Assembly: GCF_963678635.1 (NCBI RefSeq)
Contig: NW_026971562.1
Coordinates: 64,001 to 128,000, forward strand
Source: Symsagittifera roscoffensis
Lineage: Eukaryota > Xenacoelomorpha > Acoela > Convolutidae
DNA: 64,000 bases
Reading direction: 5' to 3'
Positions 40,380 through 49,868 of the stretch are shown one piece after another. The notes under the pieces were generated by a model. That model worked only from the letters and a program-made list of their open reading frames with translations. It was not told the origin of the DNA and did no database searches. The position numbers and the translations under genes are program-made. Within the stretch, counting starts at the first letter, position 1. Each line of letters starts with the position of its first letter.

Positions 40380-40969
40380 AGTAGTAGATGTTGGAGCTGA
40401 AGTGGGGGGGGGGGGTGCATGGCGGAACCCATGTATTAAGATACGTTATAGATTTCCGGTCCGCCATGCTATGTATTAAGATTGGGTATAGAGTGTACAA
40501 TGTATTAAGATTAAGATAGGGAATACCGATGGTAGGGTTTTATGGTTTGTGTGATGGTAAGATAATGGTAAGAAAAACGAATTTTTTTTGGATTTTGTCT
40601 AATTTTTTCGCAAAAATCTCGGCGCGCGTTACCTAATTGGGAACAGTTAATTGTTAATTACGTGTAGATTGTAGAATAAAGGTTATGTATTTAGTTTTTT
40701 GGTGCATGGTAAGTCAATGGTAAGAATTTTTGTGCAAAAACTTGGAACTTTTATCAAAAATTTTTTTTCGAAAAAATCCAAAACACGATAAGATTTTGTT
40801 TAATTTGATATGATAAAAATTTATTAGATACTTTTACTTTCTACCTATCTGAATCTATTCTGAAGCTACAGAGACTTCGAAAAGGTCAAGTTTTTTGAGA
40901 AAATATTTTAAATTACAAAGAAAGTATATAAATCACTGCATCGTATAGTAAACTTACTGCCATAATTTA
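40380..40969 (+). repeat. Left terminal inverted repeat of the Maverick
   Basis: It pairs with 45961-46548 with very high similarity. It begins AGTAGTAGATGTTGGAGC, has a G-run at 40404-40415, then repeated ATGTATTAAGAT strings. It ends near GCCATAATTTA. The G-run length differs from the C-run of the other end, as expected of slippage. Confidence 0.9.
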
Positions 40970-41046
40970 CACTAACAAATGAAAAAACTACAAATTTACA
41001 TAAAATTACTTATAAAATTCAAAACATGCACATCATGAATATTATT

Positions 41047-41394
41047 CTAGTTTGTCAGGTAGAATTTAAAAAGAAGAAATGCTGAATAAATTTTGTAAAA
41101 TCCACACAAATTATCAGTTTTTTGTAGCTTTCGAGGAACCCTTCGCCGATACTTTTTTGTTAGAAAGGAATAAGTTGTTCTTTTCCGACCCAAAGAATCA
41201 GCAAAATAGTAAATTTTATCCAATCGAGCCATCATGATCCAGTGCTCCCCTCTATCATTGCTTGGGGCTGAGTTAACAATTGCAAAAGAGTATTTTGTTA
41301 GTTGAGGTACTTTATCAGAGGGGTAAGATCCCATGTACTTGAATCTGAGTTTAGGAATTCTTTCAATAATTTGCAGAAGTGAAAAATTATCCAT
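41047..41394 (-). CDS. Adenain-like cysteine protease (Maverick)
   Basis: This 115-codon gene encodes the maturation protease of the Polinton, related to the adenovirus-type C5 family. The His is in RGEHWIMMA near residue 50, the Asp in YYFADSLG near 66, and the Cys in DNLCGFYKIYSAF near 97, preceded by a Gln in KLQKTDNLCG. The spacing fits the family. It is near the minimum length for this enzyme but no obvious domain part is missing. In Polintons it processes capsid precursors. It is the last gene of the leftward cluster, next to the left terminal repeat. Confidence 0.85.
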   Translation of the reverse strand: MDNFSLLQIIERIPKLRFKYMGSYPSDKVPQLTKYSFAIVNSAPSNDRGEHWIMMARLDKIYYFADSLGRKRTTYSFLTKKYRRRVPRKLQKTDNLCGFYKIYSAFLLFKFYLTN

Positions 41395-41484
41395 TTTCGC
41401 AAATGTTAGCTGATTTACATATAAAACAAAGAAATAGAAAGTATGATATTGTAATTTAGGATGGAAAATCCTAAAGTTATTGAC

Positions 41485-41781
41485 TTACTCGCATTTAGGT
41501 ACTGAATCAACAAAGTCCCATACACAAAACTTGTGAACTGGACAAAATTTGTTGAACACTGATTTACAGTCTAGGTTGAAGAAATGTTTTGGGTTTTCAA
41601 TTAAACAGCATTCATTAGCTTCTTTTTCTGGAGATTTAGGTCTGAAGAAAAACAAAATATATAGTACAGAGACAATCACAATGAAAAGTCCCAAAAAAGC
41701 TACAATATTTTTATAGGAACCTGAAAACTCAAAAAAACTAAACATTTTTAGCGACTGTTCCGAATTTGTCAATTTGAACAT
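41485..41781 (-). CDS. Small Cys-rich single-span membrane protein (Maverick)
   Basis: A hydrophobic segment IVAFLGLFIVIVSVLYILFF forms one membrane span, followed by a Cys-rich C-terminal tail of about 45 residues with seven Cys (including a CC pair). The likely start is the ATG at 41743-41745, which overlaps the stop of the capsid gene (ATGTTTAG), rather than the upstream one at 41781. It may be a virion membrane or entry-associated component, but this is inference from topology only. I do not recognise the family. Confidence 0.6.
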   Translation of the reverse strand: MFKLTNSEQSLKMFSFFEFSGSYKNIVAFLGLFIVIVSVLYILFFFRPKSPEKEANECCLIENPKHFFNLDCKSVFNKFCPVHKFCVWDFVDSVPKCE

Positions 41782-43106
41782 TTGATGGTCTTTCTCCCAA
41801 GACTATCACTTCCGTTACTTGCTCCAAGGGAAACTGAAAAAACATTTCTAATCTCAAGCTTTCTCCACTTAGTTCTGGATAATGCAACTGTTCAGCAGCA
41901 TCCTGTAGTGAAGTCAAGTCAAAAACTAGAATATAGTGATTTTGAAAATCTTCCATAGGAAGAGCTGGGAAATCTTCGTTAAACTCTATTGCTTTCATTG
42001 TTGTAACATAGGGTCGACAAGGAGAAGTTGTATCTAATGAAATAATTGCTCTTCCACCCAGAATAATTCTAAGCTCTCTTAAATGAAATTGTTGATAATT
42101 GAAAGGATTTTCATAAAAAGATCCCGCAACAGCCGAATTGGTATTCATTGCAACAGCTTTCCTTCTGATTGGGGCATTATTGAAAACATTTTCCTGAATA
42201 AACTGGTTTTGACGAGATGGAATGATAAAGGTTCTTGCTATAGTTTCCATGTAATTGTATTGAGCAGGTTCTCTTTCCAGATTCCATTGCAAGTATTGAT
42301 GATTAGGTTCAGCAACTAAAATTCTTCTAGTAAACAACGAACAATCAACTATTTTCAGACTGACATTTGGATTATCAGATAACATGTAAAAATTAGGTCT
42401 AGCTCGAATAAGTTTAATTCGAACTTTGGTATTTGGTAGCAACAGTTTTTCGCAAGTAAACAAATCAATGGCGAGCCTCCCATAGAGTGAAAAAGTTATC
42501 CCTGTTCCCAAGGAGTTTGCTCTATCAGTGAATGGATGCATATCAAATGCATCAAGATTTTCTTCAAAACTGAATCCATGACAAGCAAGAATTCCTTTAT
42601 TACTCACTGCTGACTTTGAATTCGTTCGATATCTGTGCCTTCGATATCTGTGACTTTGAATTCGAGTTGAATTCGTTCGATATCTGTGCTTTATGAGGAT
42701 ATAATCCATTGGCATTGTAAACCATTGTATTGTTAAAATAAACTTCACAGTTCGAGAATAGAGAATGTAGTAGATTTTTTACATAAGTTAAGTATGTTTG
42801 TGGTTCCTCATCTGAATCTTCCTCCGATTTTGCTTTAAGTTCTGCTTTTTCTTTTTTGAAAGCATCAAACAATCTTCCTTTAAATAGTTGAAGCTTTAAG
42901 CTAAGATGGGTATCACGCATATCCAAGTAGAGGTTACGATCCGTTTCAAATTCAAACTCAATACTGCTTTCATCCAGAGAAGTACTGGGGAATACTTCTT
43001 GTGTGTAAGATGACATAATTGTTTCCAAAACTGGGACTTTATCAAAAATCTCCAATGAAGAATTTGTAAAAGCCCCGTACCGAAAATGGCTTTGGTTTAC
43101 ACTCAT
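41738..43106 (-). pseudogene. Major capsid-like protein (Maverick), frame broken by a short repeat
   Basis: Two overlapping frames, 42600-43106 (N-terminal 168 residues) and 41738-42748, together encode the double jelly-roll-type major capsid protein of Polintons, the family often annotated after the C. elegans protein F54H12.2. The N-terminal part has the RDTHLSLKLQLFKG and SLFSNCEVYFNNT blocks; the rest has long beta-rich sequence and ends EQVTEVIVLGERPS. Between them, at about 42618-42690, CACAGATATCGAACGAATTC-like units are repeated with a length that is not a multiple of three, which breaks the frame. Start ATG 43104-43106 overlaps the stop of the upstream basic protein (ATGA). The identity with the capsid family is from recall of conserved blocks and gene position. 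Confidence 0.75.
42618..42690. repeat. Short tandem repeat disrupting the capsid gene
   Basis: GAATTCGTTCGATATCTGTG occurs twice (about 42619 and 42670), with a partial TTCGATATCTGTGACTTTG between. The added length of roughly 46-50 bases shifts the capsid reading frame. No such repeat is expected in an intact copy. Confidence 0.7.
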
Positions 43107-43477
43107 TTTATATTGTCAAAAATGTCTTTGCGAGAGCGACTGTTTTTCGATCTGCTTTTTCGAGAAATGGATCTGGTTCTAGCTGTTTTACGCCTAGATT
43201 TCTTTTTTCCACCTCCCAATTGTTTCCGAACTGTTTTTGTTCCTACATCTTTTGCAAATGTTTTGAGTTTTTTACGTCCACTAACAACTTCCCCAATCTC
43301 TGGATCAGCGATTTCAAACAAATCTGCCCCAATTCTTTTTGCAGCTGGGACTATATATTTTTTAATAAAGGGGATTGCAGTTCTCCCAAGAGTTTGCGCA
43401 GGAGCTCCAAAACCTCTTCCACGCTGTCTTGCATGTCCTCGAAAAATAGGGAAATCAGCTGATTTTTGAGCAACCAT
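43103..43477 (-). CDS. Basic core-like protein (Maverick)
   Basis: This 124-codon protein has a Gly/Arg-rich N-terminus (GHARQRGRGFGAPA), a helical middle (IVPAAKRIGADLFEI) and a strongly basic Lys/Arg/Ser C-terminus (KKKSRRKTARTRS). This composition matches the small basic protein found beside the capsid genes of Polintons, likened to the adenovirus core/pX proteins, which would condense DNA inside the particle. Its TGA overlaps the ATG of the major capsid gene. The role is inferred from composition and position. Confidence 0.6.
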   Translation of the reverse strand: MVAQKSADFPIFRGHARQRGRGFGAPAQTLGRTAIPFIKKYIVPAAKRIGADLFEIADPEIGEVVSGRKKLKTFAKDVGTKTVRKQLGGGKKKSRRKTARTRSISRKSRSKNSRSRKDIFDNIK

Positions 43478-43494
43478 TTCGTATGAAGTTTAAA

Positions 43495-44322
43495 TCAAAA
43501 ATGATTATTCGAAATCTTGCGGAACAAGAGAACAACTCGAGTGATTCCTACGGACACAAAAGGAATTTTTTCGCCTGTACTATCTCTTAGTTCTATCTTG
43601 ATACTATGGAAAGAATTTTTCAACAGCTTTTTAAACTGTAAATTTGTAAAGGATTGATAATTCATGTACTGTCCTGTAGAAATTATATCTCCACTCTTCA
43701 CTTTGGAGATAAATGGAATACAACGCAATAAGGGAGTTTTTGTATCACCAACTATGTTATATTCTATAATATCACTGTATATCATTAGGGAATGTATTCT
43801 TATAATGTCGTAAGAATACTGAGGATAATGTGGACCTTTTCCTTTCATTATAACCCCTGTTTGATTTTGCTCTAAATCACAACCAAAAATGTGGCTCAAA
43901 TCAGCACTCTGAATTATAAACACTGATTGACTCTCAGGTAAATGAACAGCAACTTTTTGTGTAATTTTATCTACTGATACATAGATTCCGTTATATTCAA
44001 AAACTTGAGCTCCTAGACGTTCTCGAATTTTGTTGTTCATGGCTACAACTATATCAACAATACTTGGATACAATCCTGGTTCAATGTTCATCGGTACAAT
44101 CTTTCTTTTCTCCTCAGAACTTTCTCTTCCATCTACGAATGTAAACTTTCCCTCTGTAACATTTTGGTACAAAGAAGGGTATGATTTTTCTGAAATAGCA
44201 TCCTCCCATTCTCCTTTCAAATGTGTTTGTTCAGGTAGAAAATTTGTAAAAGAACTAAGACTATTATTCGGATAACAATTAAAAGAAGCGCTGGAAACCA
44301 ACTCAATAGTGAAAGAATCCAT
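43495..44322 (-). CDS. Minor capsid (penton)-like protein (Maverick)
   Basis: This intact 275-codon frame starts with a beta-rich region that has the recognisable Polinton pattern: N-terminal SFTIELVSSAS, then SLSSFTNFLPEQTHLKGEWE, then a YPS..N block and later PGLYPSIVDIVVAMNNKI. The order and the GEWE motif are those of the conserved single jelly-roll minor capsid candidate of Polintons, which would form the particle vertices. It precedes the basic and major capsid genes in the same direction. The family name is an assignment from recall, not a search. Confidence 0.6.
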   Translation of the reverse strand: MDSFTIELVSSASFNCYPNNSLSSFTNFLPEQTHLKGEWEDAISEKSYPSLYQNVTEGKFTFVDGRESSEEKRKIVPMNIEPGLYPSIVDIVVAMNNKIRERLGAQVFEYNGIYVSVDKITQKVAVHLPESQSVFIIQSADLSHIFGCDLEQNQTGVIMKGKGPHYPQYSYDIIRIHSLMIYSDIIEYNIVGDTKTPLLRCIPFISKVKSGDIISTGQYMNYQSFTNLQFKKLLKNSFHSIKIELRDSTGEKIPFVSVGITRVVLLFRKISNNHF

Positions 44323-44364
44323 GACAACTGCTCGGTAAAAATTTAGTTTAATAATGATTTACTT

Positions 44365-44604
44365 TTAATCAGAACATTTTCTAAGCTCTTTTTCATAAAA
44401 TTTTCCAAGAATTTCCTCTTTGTCGAGATCTTTGATGATGTATGTTGGAGGCTTTTTTGTAGAGACTGCCGAAATTTCAAAAATTTCATCTGTAAATTGT
44501 GGTTTATATCCTTTTCGGAACGGAATATCATTCTTTGAAATTCTCACTCTGTCTCCAACTTTGAATTTTAGTTTCTTATACCTTGTTAGAGATTTATTGT
44601 ACAA
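44365..44604 (-). pseudogene. C-terminal fragment of the Maverick integrase
   Basis: About 79 codons remain: KKLKFKVGDRVRISK, then FRKGYKPQFTDEIFEI, then PTYIIKDLDKEEILGKFYEKEL. This is the small beta-barrel tail of Polinton/retroviral-type integrases. The catalytic core and zinc finger that should be upstream (to the right) are missing; instead the polymerase gene starts in the opposite direction after 44617. It is a deletion remnant. Confidence 0.8.
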
Positions 44605-44628
44605 AACTGAGAGAACTTATTGTACAAA
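44594..44628. other. Deletion joint between integrase and polymerase with 12-bp direct repeat
   Basis: TTATTGTACAAA occurs at 44594-44605 and 44617-44628, 11 bases apart. The repeat brackets the point where integrase sequence stops and polymerase sequence begins. It looks like a repair scar of the internal deletion. Confidence 0.6.
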
Positions 44629-45895
44629 TCACGACAGAACCCACTTTCCCTACAAAAGACCCCTTTCTACAGATTCTCTTCTAGCAAAGATAAAAGATGG
44701 ATCTCTTTTTGGTTACGTTCAGTGCGACTTAGTTGTTCCTGATGAACTGAAATCGAAATTTGCGAATTTTCCTCCAATTTTCAAAAATACTGATGTCGGA
44801 AGAGATGATATTGGAGATTACTTGAAAAACTATGCGATCGAGAACGAAATGTTAAAGCATCCTCAGAGAATGTTGATATCTAGTTTCAAGCTGGAGAATG
44901 GAAAAGTTATAACTCCTCTCTTCAACTTTTATTTAGAACTTGGCTTGCAATGCACCAAAATTTATCGTTTTGTTGAATATTCTCCTCGGAAATGCTTTAA
45001 TAGTTTCGTTCAGTCAGTGGTTGATGCTAGAAGAGAAGGAGATGAAAACCCTCTATCAGGAGTTGTAGCAGAAACAATGAAGCTCTTGGGTAATTCCTCC
45101 TATGGATATCAGATCATGGATAGATCCAGGCATACAATTACGAAGTATCTGAACGATGAAAAAACTCACAAGGCAATCAATGAACCATTGTTCAAAAGAT
45201 TGAATACAGTTGAAAAAAACTTGTATGAAAGGGAGTTGTTGAAATCAATCATTGAACATAGAGAACCCATAATCGTTGGTTTTTTCATACTTCAGTATGC
45301 AAAGCTGAGAATGTTGGAACTCTACTACAACTTCTTTGACAAGTTCTGTGATGTAAATAATTTTGAAGATTTGGAGATGGACACAGACTCATTTTACTTG
45401 GCACTTGCAGAAGAAAATTTGTACGATTACATCCAACCAGATAAGAGAGCTGCTTGGGAAAAAATGAGGGAGAGTGATTGCAGAGACTCCTTCAAGGCGG
45501 ATGCAAAATCTAATTTCTTTCTTCGAACGTGTTGTAGTATCCATAAAAAACATGATAAGCGGGAGCCGGGACTTTTCAAAGAAGAATTTAGGTGCACAGA
45601 AATGCTCTGTTTATGTAGTAAGACATATTGCTGCTATGACAACAAGTCAGACAAATTCAAATTTAGCAGCAAAGGATTGAATAAGCGGGTTCTAGAAGAC
45701 TCTGGAGATGGACCTTTAACAAAGTATAGGAGAGTACTCGATGAAGCTATCAACTTAACATCTACTAATAGAGGATTCAGAACTATAAATCATATGGTTG
45801 CTACATATGAACAGACAAAGAAAGGACTAAGTTATTTTTATCCTAAAAGACAAGTGCAAGATGATGGAATACATACAAAACCATTGGTTTTATAA
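44629..45895 (+). pseudogene. Protein-primed DNA polymerase B, C-terminal part (Maverick)
   Basis: About 420 codons remain of a gene that normally has over 1,000. Motif B, KLLGNSSYGYQ, is at about 45080-45112 and motif C, MDTDSFYL, at 45377-45400 (DTDS 45380-45391). Motif A (DxxSLYP type) and the 3'-5' exonuclease should precede them and are missing, as is the protein-primer region. The product would have been the replicative polymerase. The frame is open back to 44420, but the part before about 44629 is antisense to the integrase fragment. It ends at TAA 45893-45895, just before the right terminal repeat. Confidence 0.9.
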
Positions 45896-45960
45896 GAACT
45901 CTTCTGATGTAATAAATTATATAAGATGTCGTATTATTATAGTTTCATGATAATAAAATG

Positions 45961-46548
45961 TAAATTATTGCGGTAAACTTAATATACGATGCAGTGATTT
46001 ATATACTTTCTTTGTAATTTAAAATTTTTTCTCAAAAAAATTGACCTTTTCGAAGTCTCTGTAGCTTCAGAATAGATTCAGATAGGTAGAAAGTAAAAGT
46101 ATCTAATAAATTTTTATCATATCAAATTAAACAAAATCTTATCGTGTTTTGAATTTTTTCGAAAAAAATTTTTTGATAAAAATTCCAAGTTTTTGCACAA
46201 AAATTCTTACCATTGACTTACCATGCACCAAAAAACTAAAAACATAACCTTTATTCTACAATCTACACGTAATTAACAATTAACTGTTCCCAATTAGGTA
46301 ACGCGCGCCGAGATTTTTGCAAAAAAATTAGACAAAAACCAAAAAATTTTCTTTTTTCTTACCATTATCTTACCATCACACAAACCATAAAACCTTACCA
46401 TCGGTATTCCCTATCTTAATACATTGTACACTCTATACCCAATCTTAATACATAGCATGGCGGACCGGAAATCTATAACGTATCTTAATACATGGGGTCC
46501 GCCATGCACCCCCCCCCCCCCCCCACTTCAGCTCCAACATCTACTACT
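45961..46548 (-). repeat. Right terminal inverted repeat of the Maverick
   Basis: This is the inverse of 40380-40969, ending in a C-run at about 46508-46524 and CATCTACTACT. It is followed by the CTCTTG duplication at 46549-46554. A diverged relative of this repeat lies at 60345-60825. Confidence 0.9.
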
Positions 46549-46562
46549 CTCTTGTCCTATGC

Positions 46563-46919
46563 TCAATTTTCATTTTGTAACCGTCCAGGCGAACTATCCA
46601 CCTCCCGATGTAGCTCTGATCCATCAGTACGTTTCAGTCGGCTGAGTGCCCTGCTGTCGACTCGCAACTTGAATGGCTCGCTGCCTAAGTATCCTCTATA
46701 CTTCTCGACAAAGGTAACCACCGCAAACATCTCAGCTTTGGGCGCCCCGTACTTCTTTTCTGTATCACTCAAGACTTTACTCCCGTACGCTATGGGTCTT
46801 AAGACTGTCTTCGCATTCCATTCCTGTTCTTGATGGAGAATGCCAGAAATCGAGACTACCGATGCATCCGTGTCCATCACGTACATTATTTTTTCCGTTG
46901 GCATCCCTAGTACCGGTTC
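46563..46919 (-). pseudogene. pol: RNase H domain of pol (element 2), cut by the Maverick
   Basis: The frame encodes IMYVMDTDASVVSISGIL (first catalytic Asp), a KYGAPKAEMFAVVTF block with the Glu, and FKLRVDSRALSRL with the next Asp, the standard order of Ty3/gypsy RNase H. It would degrade the RNA template. It connects to the RT frame through a one-base frame break near 46920. The Maverick is inserted 15 bases after the end of the frame, and the remainder of the domain end lies at about 40300-40373. Confidence 0.8.
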
Positions 46920-48182
46920 TTCTCAACTCTTTCTTTAATCTTTGGAATGACTCTTCCGCCGCGTTGTTCCACGTTAACTTCTTGCCTTTGTGCCTCATTA
47001 GTTGTTGCATCGGGTAAACTTTGTCCGCGTAGACCTTAATGAACTCTCTGTAATAGTTCGCAAAACCCAGGAAGCTCATCAATTGATGTTCCATTTTTGG
47101 TGATTTCCAGGTCAGAACCGCTTCTACTTCATCTGGGTCTGGTCTGATGCCATGTCTGTCCACCATCCTTCCCAAGTATTTGATCGAGTCCTTTAGTTTC
47201 TCGCACTTTAATGGTTTGCACTTTAGTCCTGACCTTTTCATACATGCAAACACCTCGTCTAGTCGCTCGATGTGGTCCTCCAGTGTAGGCTTCGCAATTA
47301 CCACGTCATCCAAGTAGCAATTTACCAGGTTGCCGTATTCTTTCGTCACACCTATCAATGCGTGTGCCATCAACCGTTGAAATGTAGCCGTGGCGTTGCA
47401 AAGACCAAACGGCATCCGTTTCCATTGAAACAGCTCCAGCTCGCAGGCGAACCCCGTTTTGTCCCTGTCCTGCTTCTTCAGTGGGACCTGCCAAAAGCCG
47501 ATCCTAAATCAAGAGTCGTAAAAAGTTTTGCATCAACTAACTTTGGGAGGCTCTCATCAATTCTAGGTATGGGATAGGCATCCTTCACCGTGACGGAGTT
47601 CAGATACCGAAAGTCACAACAAAACCTCAAATGGTCGCCTTTCTTTTTGGCCATCACTACTCCACACGCCCACGGTGACTTGGATGGTTCTATCATATCA
47701 TACTCCAGTAAGGTCTCTACTTCTTTTCTACATGCATCCGATTTGTGTGGGGTCATGCGCCTCGCCCCCTCCCTGTGGGGTACCGCATACTCTTCAAGTT
47801 CTATTTCAAGTTCAACGAAATTACAGAATCCAATGTCTGCCTTATGTTTCGAAAAAACATCCTCATTCCGCTCCAGTACATCCTTGATGGCTTCGAGCTG
47901 TTCGTCGGGTACCTTGCCCCTTAAATGCTCTATCTGCGGAAGATCCGGTTTCTCCCTCTGCATTTCATCTGTTGCAGGTCTTTCCGGAAAATTCGAACAG
48001 CTCGAAAGTCCATCGTTTGTCTCTGACTTAAGTGATTTTACAAGAGCTGATAAACCTTTTATTCTCTCTAATAGTCTCAAGACAGAAATTTTGTCCCTAT
48101 GGTTGGGACAATCAATAACTTCATTCTGTTTTGGATTTTGAGTCATTTCATATCGAGTTTTAACGGGTAAAGCATATCCCAA
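46920..48182 (-). pseudogene. pol: Reverse transcriptase of pol (element 2), two frames
   Basis: The first frame 47478-48182 has the N-terminal connection, MIEPSKSPWACGVVMAKKKG, RFCCDFRYLNSVT and FTTLDLGSAF (catalytic Asp of motif A). The second frame 46777-47415 has MPFGLCNATATFQRLM and NCYLDDVVIA, the YxDD active site, then HGIRPDPDEVEAVLTW and FLGFANYYREFI of the thumb. All typical Ty3/gypsy RT blocks are thus present. A one-base deletion at about 47491 and another frame break at about 46920 interrupt it. This is the only RT in the window. Confidence 0.9.
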
Positions 48183-48785
48183 CTACCTCCCCCTCTGTAT
48201 CGTGATGGGTATGTCAAGAGTATTCAACAAGACACTGACGCAGAGGCCATTCTTGGTTATCGAGAAGGATCTTCCTAAAAGAGCAGCACTTTGGCTATTA
48301 GGATTTGGGACTATGCATACTTGCTTGTTATCACTTAGTACATTATAATTCTTCATTCGCAAGCTTACAATTGCCGCTTCATTCACTTTTAGATTCACCC
48401 TCCTACTCAAGAATACCGGTGCTTTTTTTTCATTCGCCATTATTAAATTTACCGTTTTAATTGCGTACCTCCTATCCGGGTTCCGTATCCTGAACATGGC
48501 ATTGTTTAAATCAATCGTTACGTCGAAGTTCCTGATGAAGTTTCTGCCTAAAATGAATTGGCCAGACTCATCTAGGTTTTCAACCACCAGAAAACTCATC
48601 CACAGGTTGCATTCCCCCAGGTTTAGGGCTATTATTGGTGTTCTGCCTAGCACCCTCAACGCCCCTTTGTTTGCAGTTGACAGCCGTATCCTCGAGTCTA
48701 TCAAATCATCTTTGTTGAAACCCATTCGCTCCCAAGTTTCGACTGGTATAACACTCAAGACTGCTCCCGTATCAAGTAACCCGCG
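48183..48785 (-). CDS. pol: Retropepsin-like protease of pol (element 2)
   Basis: The active site LLDTGAVLSVIP is encoded at about 48750-48780 (DTGA at 48762-48773). Further blocks are IIALNLGECNLWMSFLVV and FILGRNFIRNFDVTID, the second of which is the usual ILGR flap-to-helix signature. A C-terminal extension of about 90 residues (NLIMANEKKAPVFLSRRVNLKV) follows as in other Ty3/gypsy pol. A TAA at 48786-48788 cuts it from the upstream part. The reading continues into RT through a GRGSWD-like joint at 48180. Confidence 0.85.
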   Translation of the reverse strand, partial: RGLLDTGAVLSVIPVETWERMGFNKDDLIDSRIRLSTANKGALRVLGRTPIIALNLGECNLWMSFLVVENLDESGQFILGRNFIRNFDVTIDLNNAMFRIRNPDRRYAIKTVNLIMANEKKAPVFLSRRVNLKVNEAAIVSLRMKNYNVLSDNKQVCIVPNPNSQSAALLGRSFSITKNGLCVSVLLNTLDIPITIQRGR

Positions 48786-48788
48786 TTA

Positions 48789-49558
48789 CTGAGTCTTCTT
48801 GCCACTTATGTCAAGCACGTGTACTGATACGTCTGCCTCCGTTCCGATGTGCATTGCATCTTCTTCCAACATGGCGCAGTGTCCAATCGATCTCACTTTC
48901 AGTTCTTCTTTGCCCCGTAGGTTTTTCCGGCTAGGTCTTCGTCACATGTTATCATGGTTTTGGTGTAGATGTTTATCCCATCTAGGTTTAACATCACCCT
49001 ATGCGGACCATAATCCTCCGTGTATCTGTTCTCGACGCGGACTGACTTGCTGCCACCTCTCGTGAGTAGTGCCATCAAGGCTCTAAAAGTTGTCTGCGGA
49101 CTTATTGCACTTAAGTAGTCTGCGTACACATCAATGTGCATTATTGTCTAATCACTGGGTTCGCTCAGGTTCCTCGTTACTTCGTGGTCGCCCACAGTGA
49201 TTATTGACATTATCCTGGCTCCAATCTTTGTTATGCCGAATGTCTTGCTCGTGACCATTTTCAGAGTGTTGCAATTCCCACTCTTTGTCGCTCCCACTTC
49301 GTCTTCTGGCATTGGCACTACCCCACTTAACGTTTCGTTCAACTTCTGCCTTTCGATCTCCTGTTTCAATCGTTGCTCGATTTGTTTCGTTGCTAGATCT
49401 GGTTTCACTTTGTTGATTGCTTCTGTAGCTGCTCTCTCATAAATTATCTCTAGAGTATTTCCTGCGTTAGCCTCCATCGCATTTTTGATTTGGGTTACTT
49501 TCTTCACAGACATCGTAGGTAGCTCCGCACTCGGTGCCTCCGAGTTTTTTTGTTTCAA
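48789..49558 (-). pseudogene. Gag-protease linker (element 2)
   Basis: The frames 49148-49558 and 48899-49141, plus a short unlisted stretch to 48789, correspond to 7990-8659 of element 1. They carry a Lys/Glu-rich helix (IEQRLKQEIERQKLNE), ITVGDHEVTRNLSEPSD against VAGHQVIRNLSEPFE, and YGPHRVMLNLDGINIYT. The role is not known; this may be part of the protease precursor. Confidence 0.6.
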
Positions 49559-49868
49559 ACTCAGTTTGTCTGTTTCTCTGGTTCTGCACCGCCGTCAACG
49601 CTAACTTGTGTTTGGGGTGACTCTGGTTCTTGACTGCTTCCCAAAACAATGAACAGTCCATCCTGAAGTGCCCCTCTTGATTGCAGAGGAAGCATCTCGC
49701 ACCTATTTTGATGATCAAGCCCTTATAGAACTCGTGTTCTTCCATCTGGCTCATATCTTCCTCATCCGGTGCATATCCCAGACTCTTCATGCCCTGCTTG
49801 TACGTCGTGCAATCCGCTACGGGATGATCCGCTGACCAGCAATTTGCGCATGATCTACCTTTGTCCAT
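49467..49868 (-). CDS. gag: Gag nucleocapsid with two zinc knuckles (element 2)
   Basis: Two perfect CX2CX4HX4C knuckles are encoded: CANCWSADHPVADC near residue 7 and CFLCNQEGHFRMDC near residue 58. They would bind element RNA. The spacer YKQGMKSLGYAPDEED is shared with element 1 (YKQGMKLIGFSLED). In element 1 both knuckles are damaged, so this copy defines the family motif. Confidence 0.85.
   Translation of the reverse strand: MDKGRSCANCWSADHPVADCTTYKQGMKSLGYAPDEEDMSQMEEHEFYKGLIIKIGARCFLCNQEGHFRMDCSLFWEAVKNQSHPKHKLALTAVQNQRNRQTEFETKKLGGTECGATYDVCEESNPNQKCDGG

Larger units (their letters stand above)
40380..46548. mobile_element. Internally deleted Maverick/Polinton, 6,169 bp
   Basis: The element starts AGTAGTAGATG and ends in the inverse CATCTACTACT, with about 590-bp terminal inverted repeats and a perfect 6-bp target duplication CTCTTG at 40374-40379 and 46549-46554, the hallmark of this superfamily. 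It retains seven gene regions. Full elements are 15-20 kb with integrase, ATPase, protease, polymerase B and capsid genes. Here the ATPase, most of the integrase and the polymerase N-terminal half are gone. It sits in the RNase H end of element 2 and is thus younger than that element. No toxin-antidote or fusogen gene is present. Confidence 0.95.

Noticed and set aside
44420-44628. N-terminal 70 codons of the polymerase frame
   Set aside because: They are antisense to the integrase C-terminal fragment; polymerase homology begins after the deletion joint.
40380-46548. Toxin-antidote or fusogen cargo in the Maverick
   Set aside because: All frames are accounted for by capsid, protease, core, membrane-protein, integrase and polymerase pieces; no other gene fits into the remaining space.
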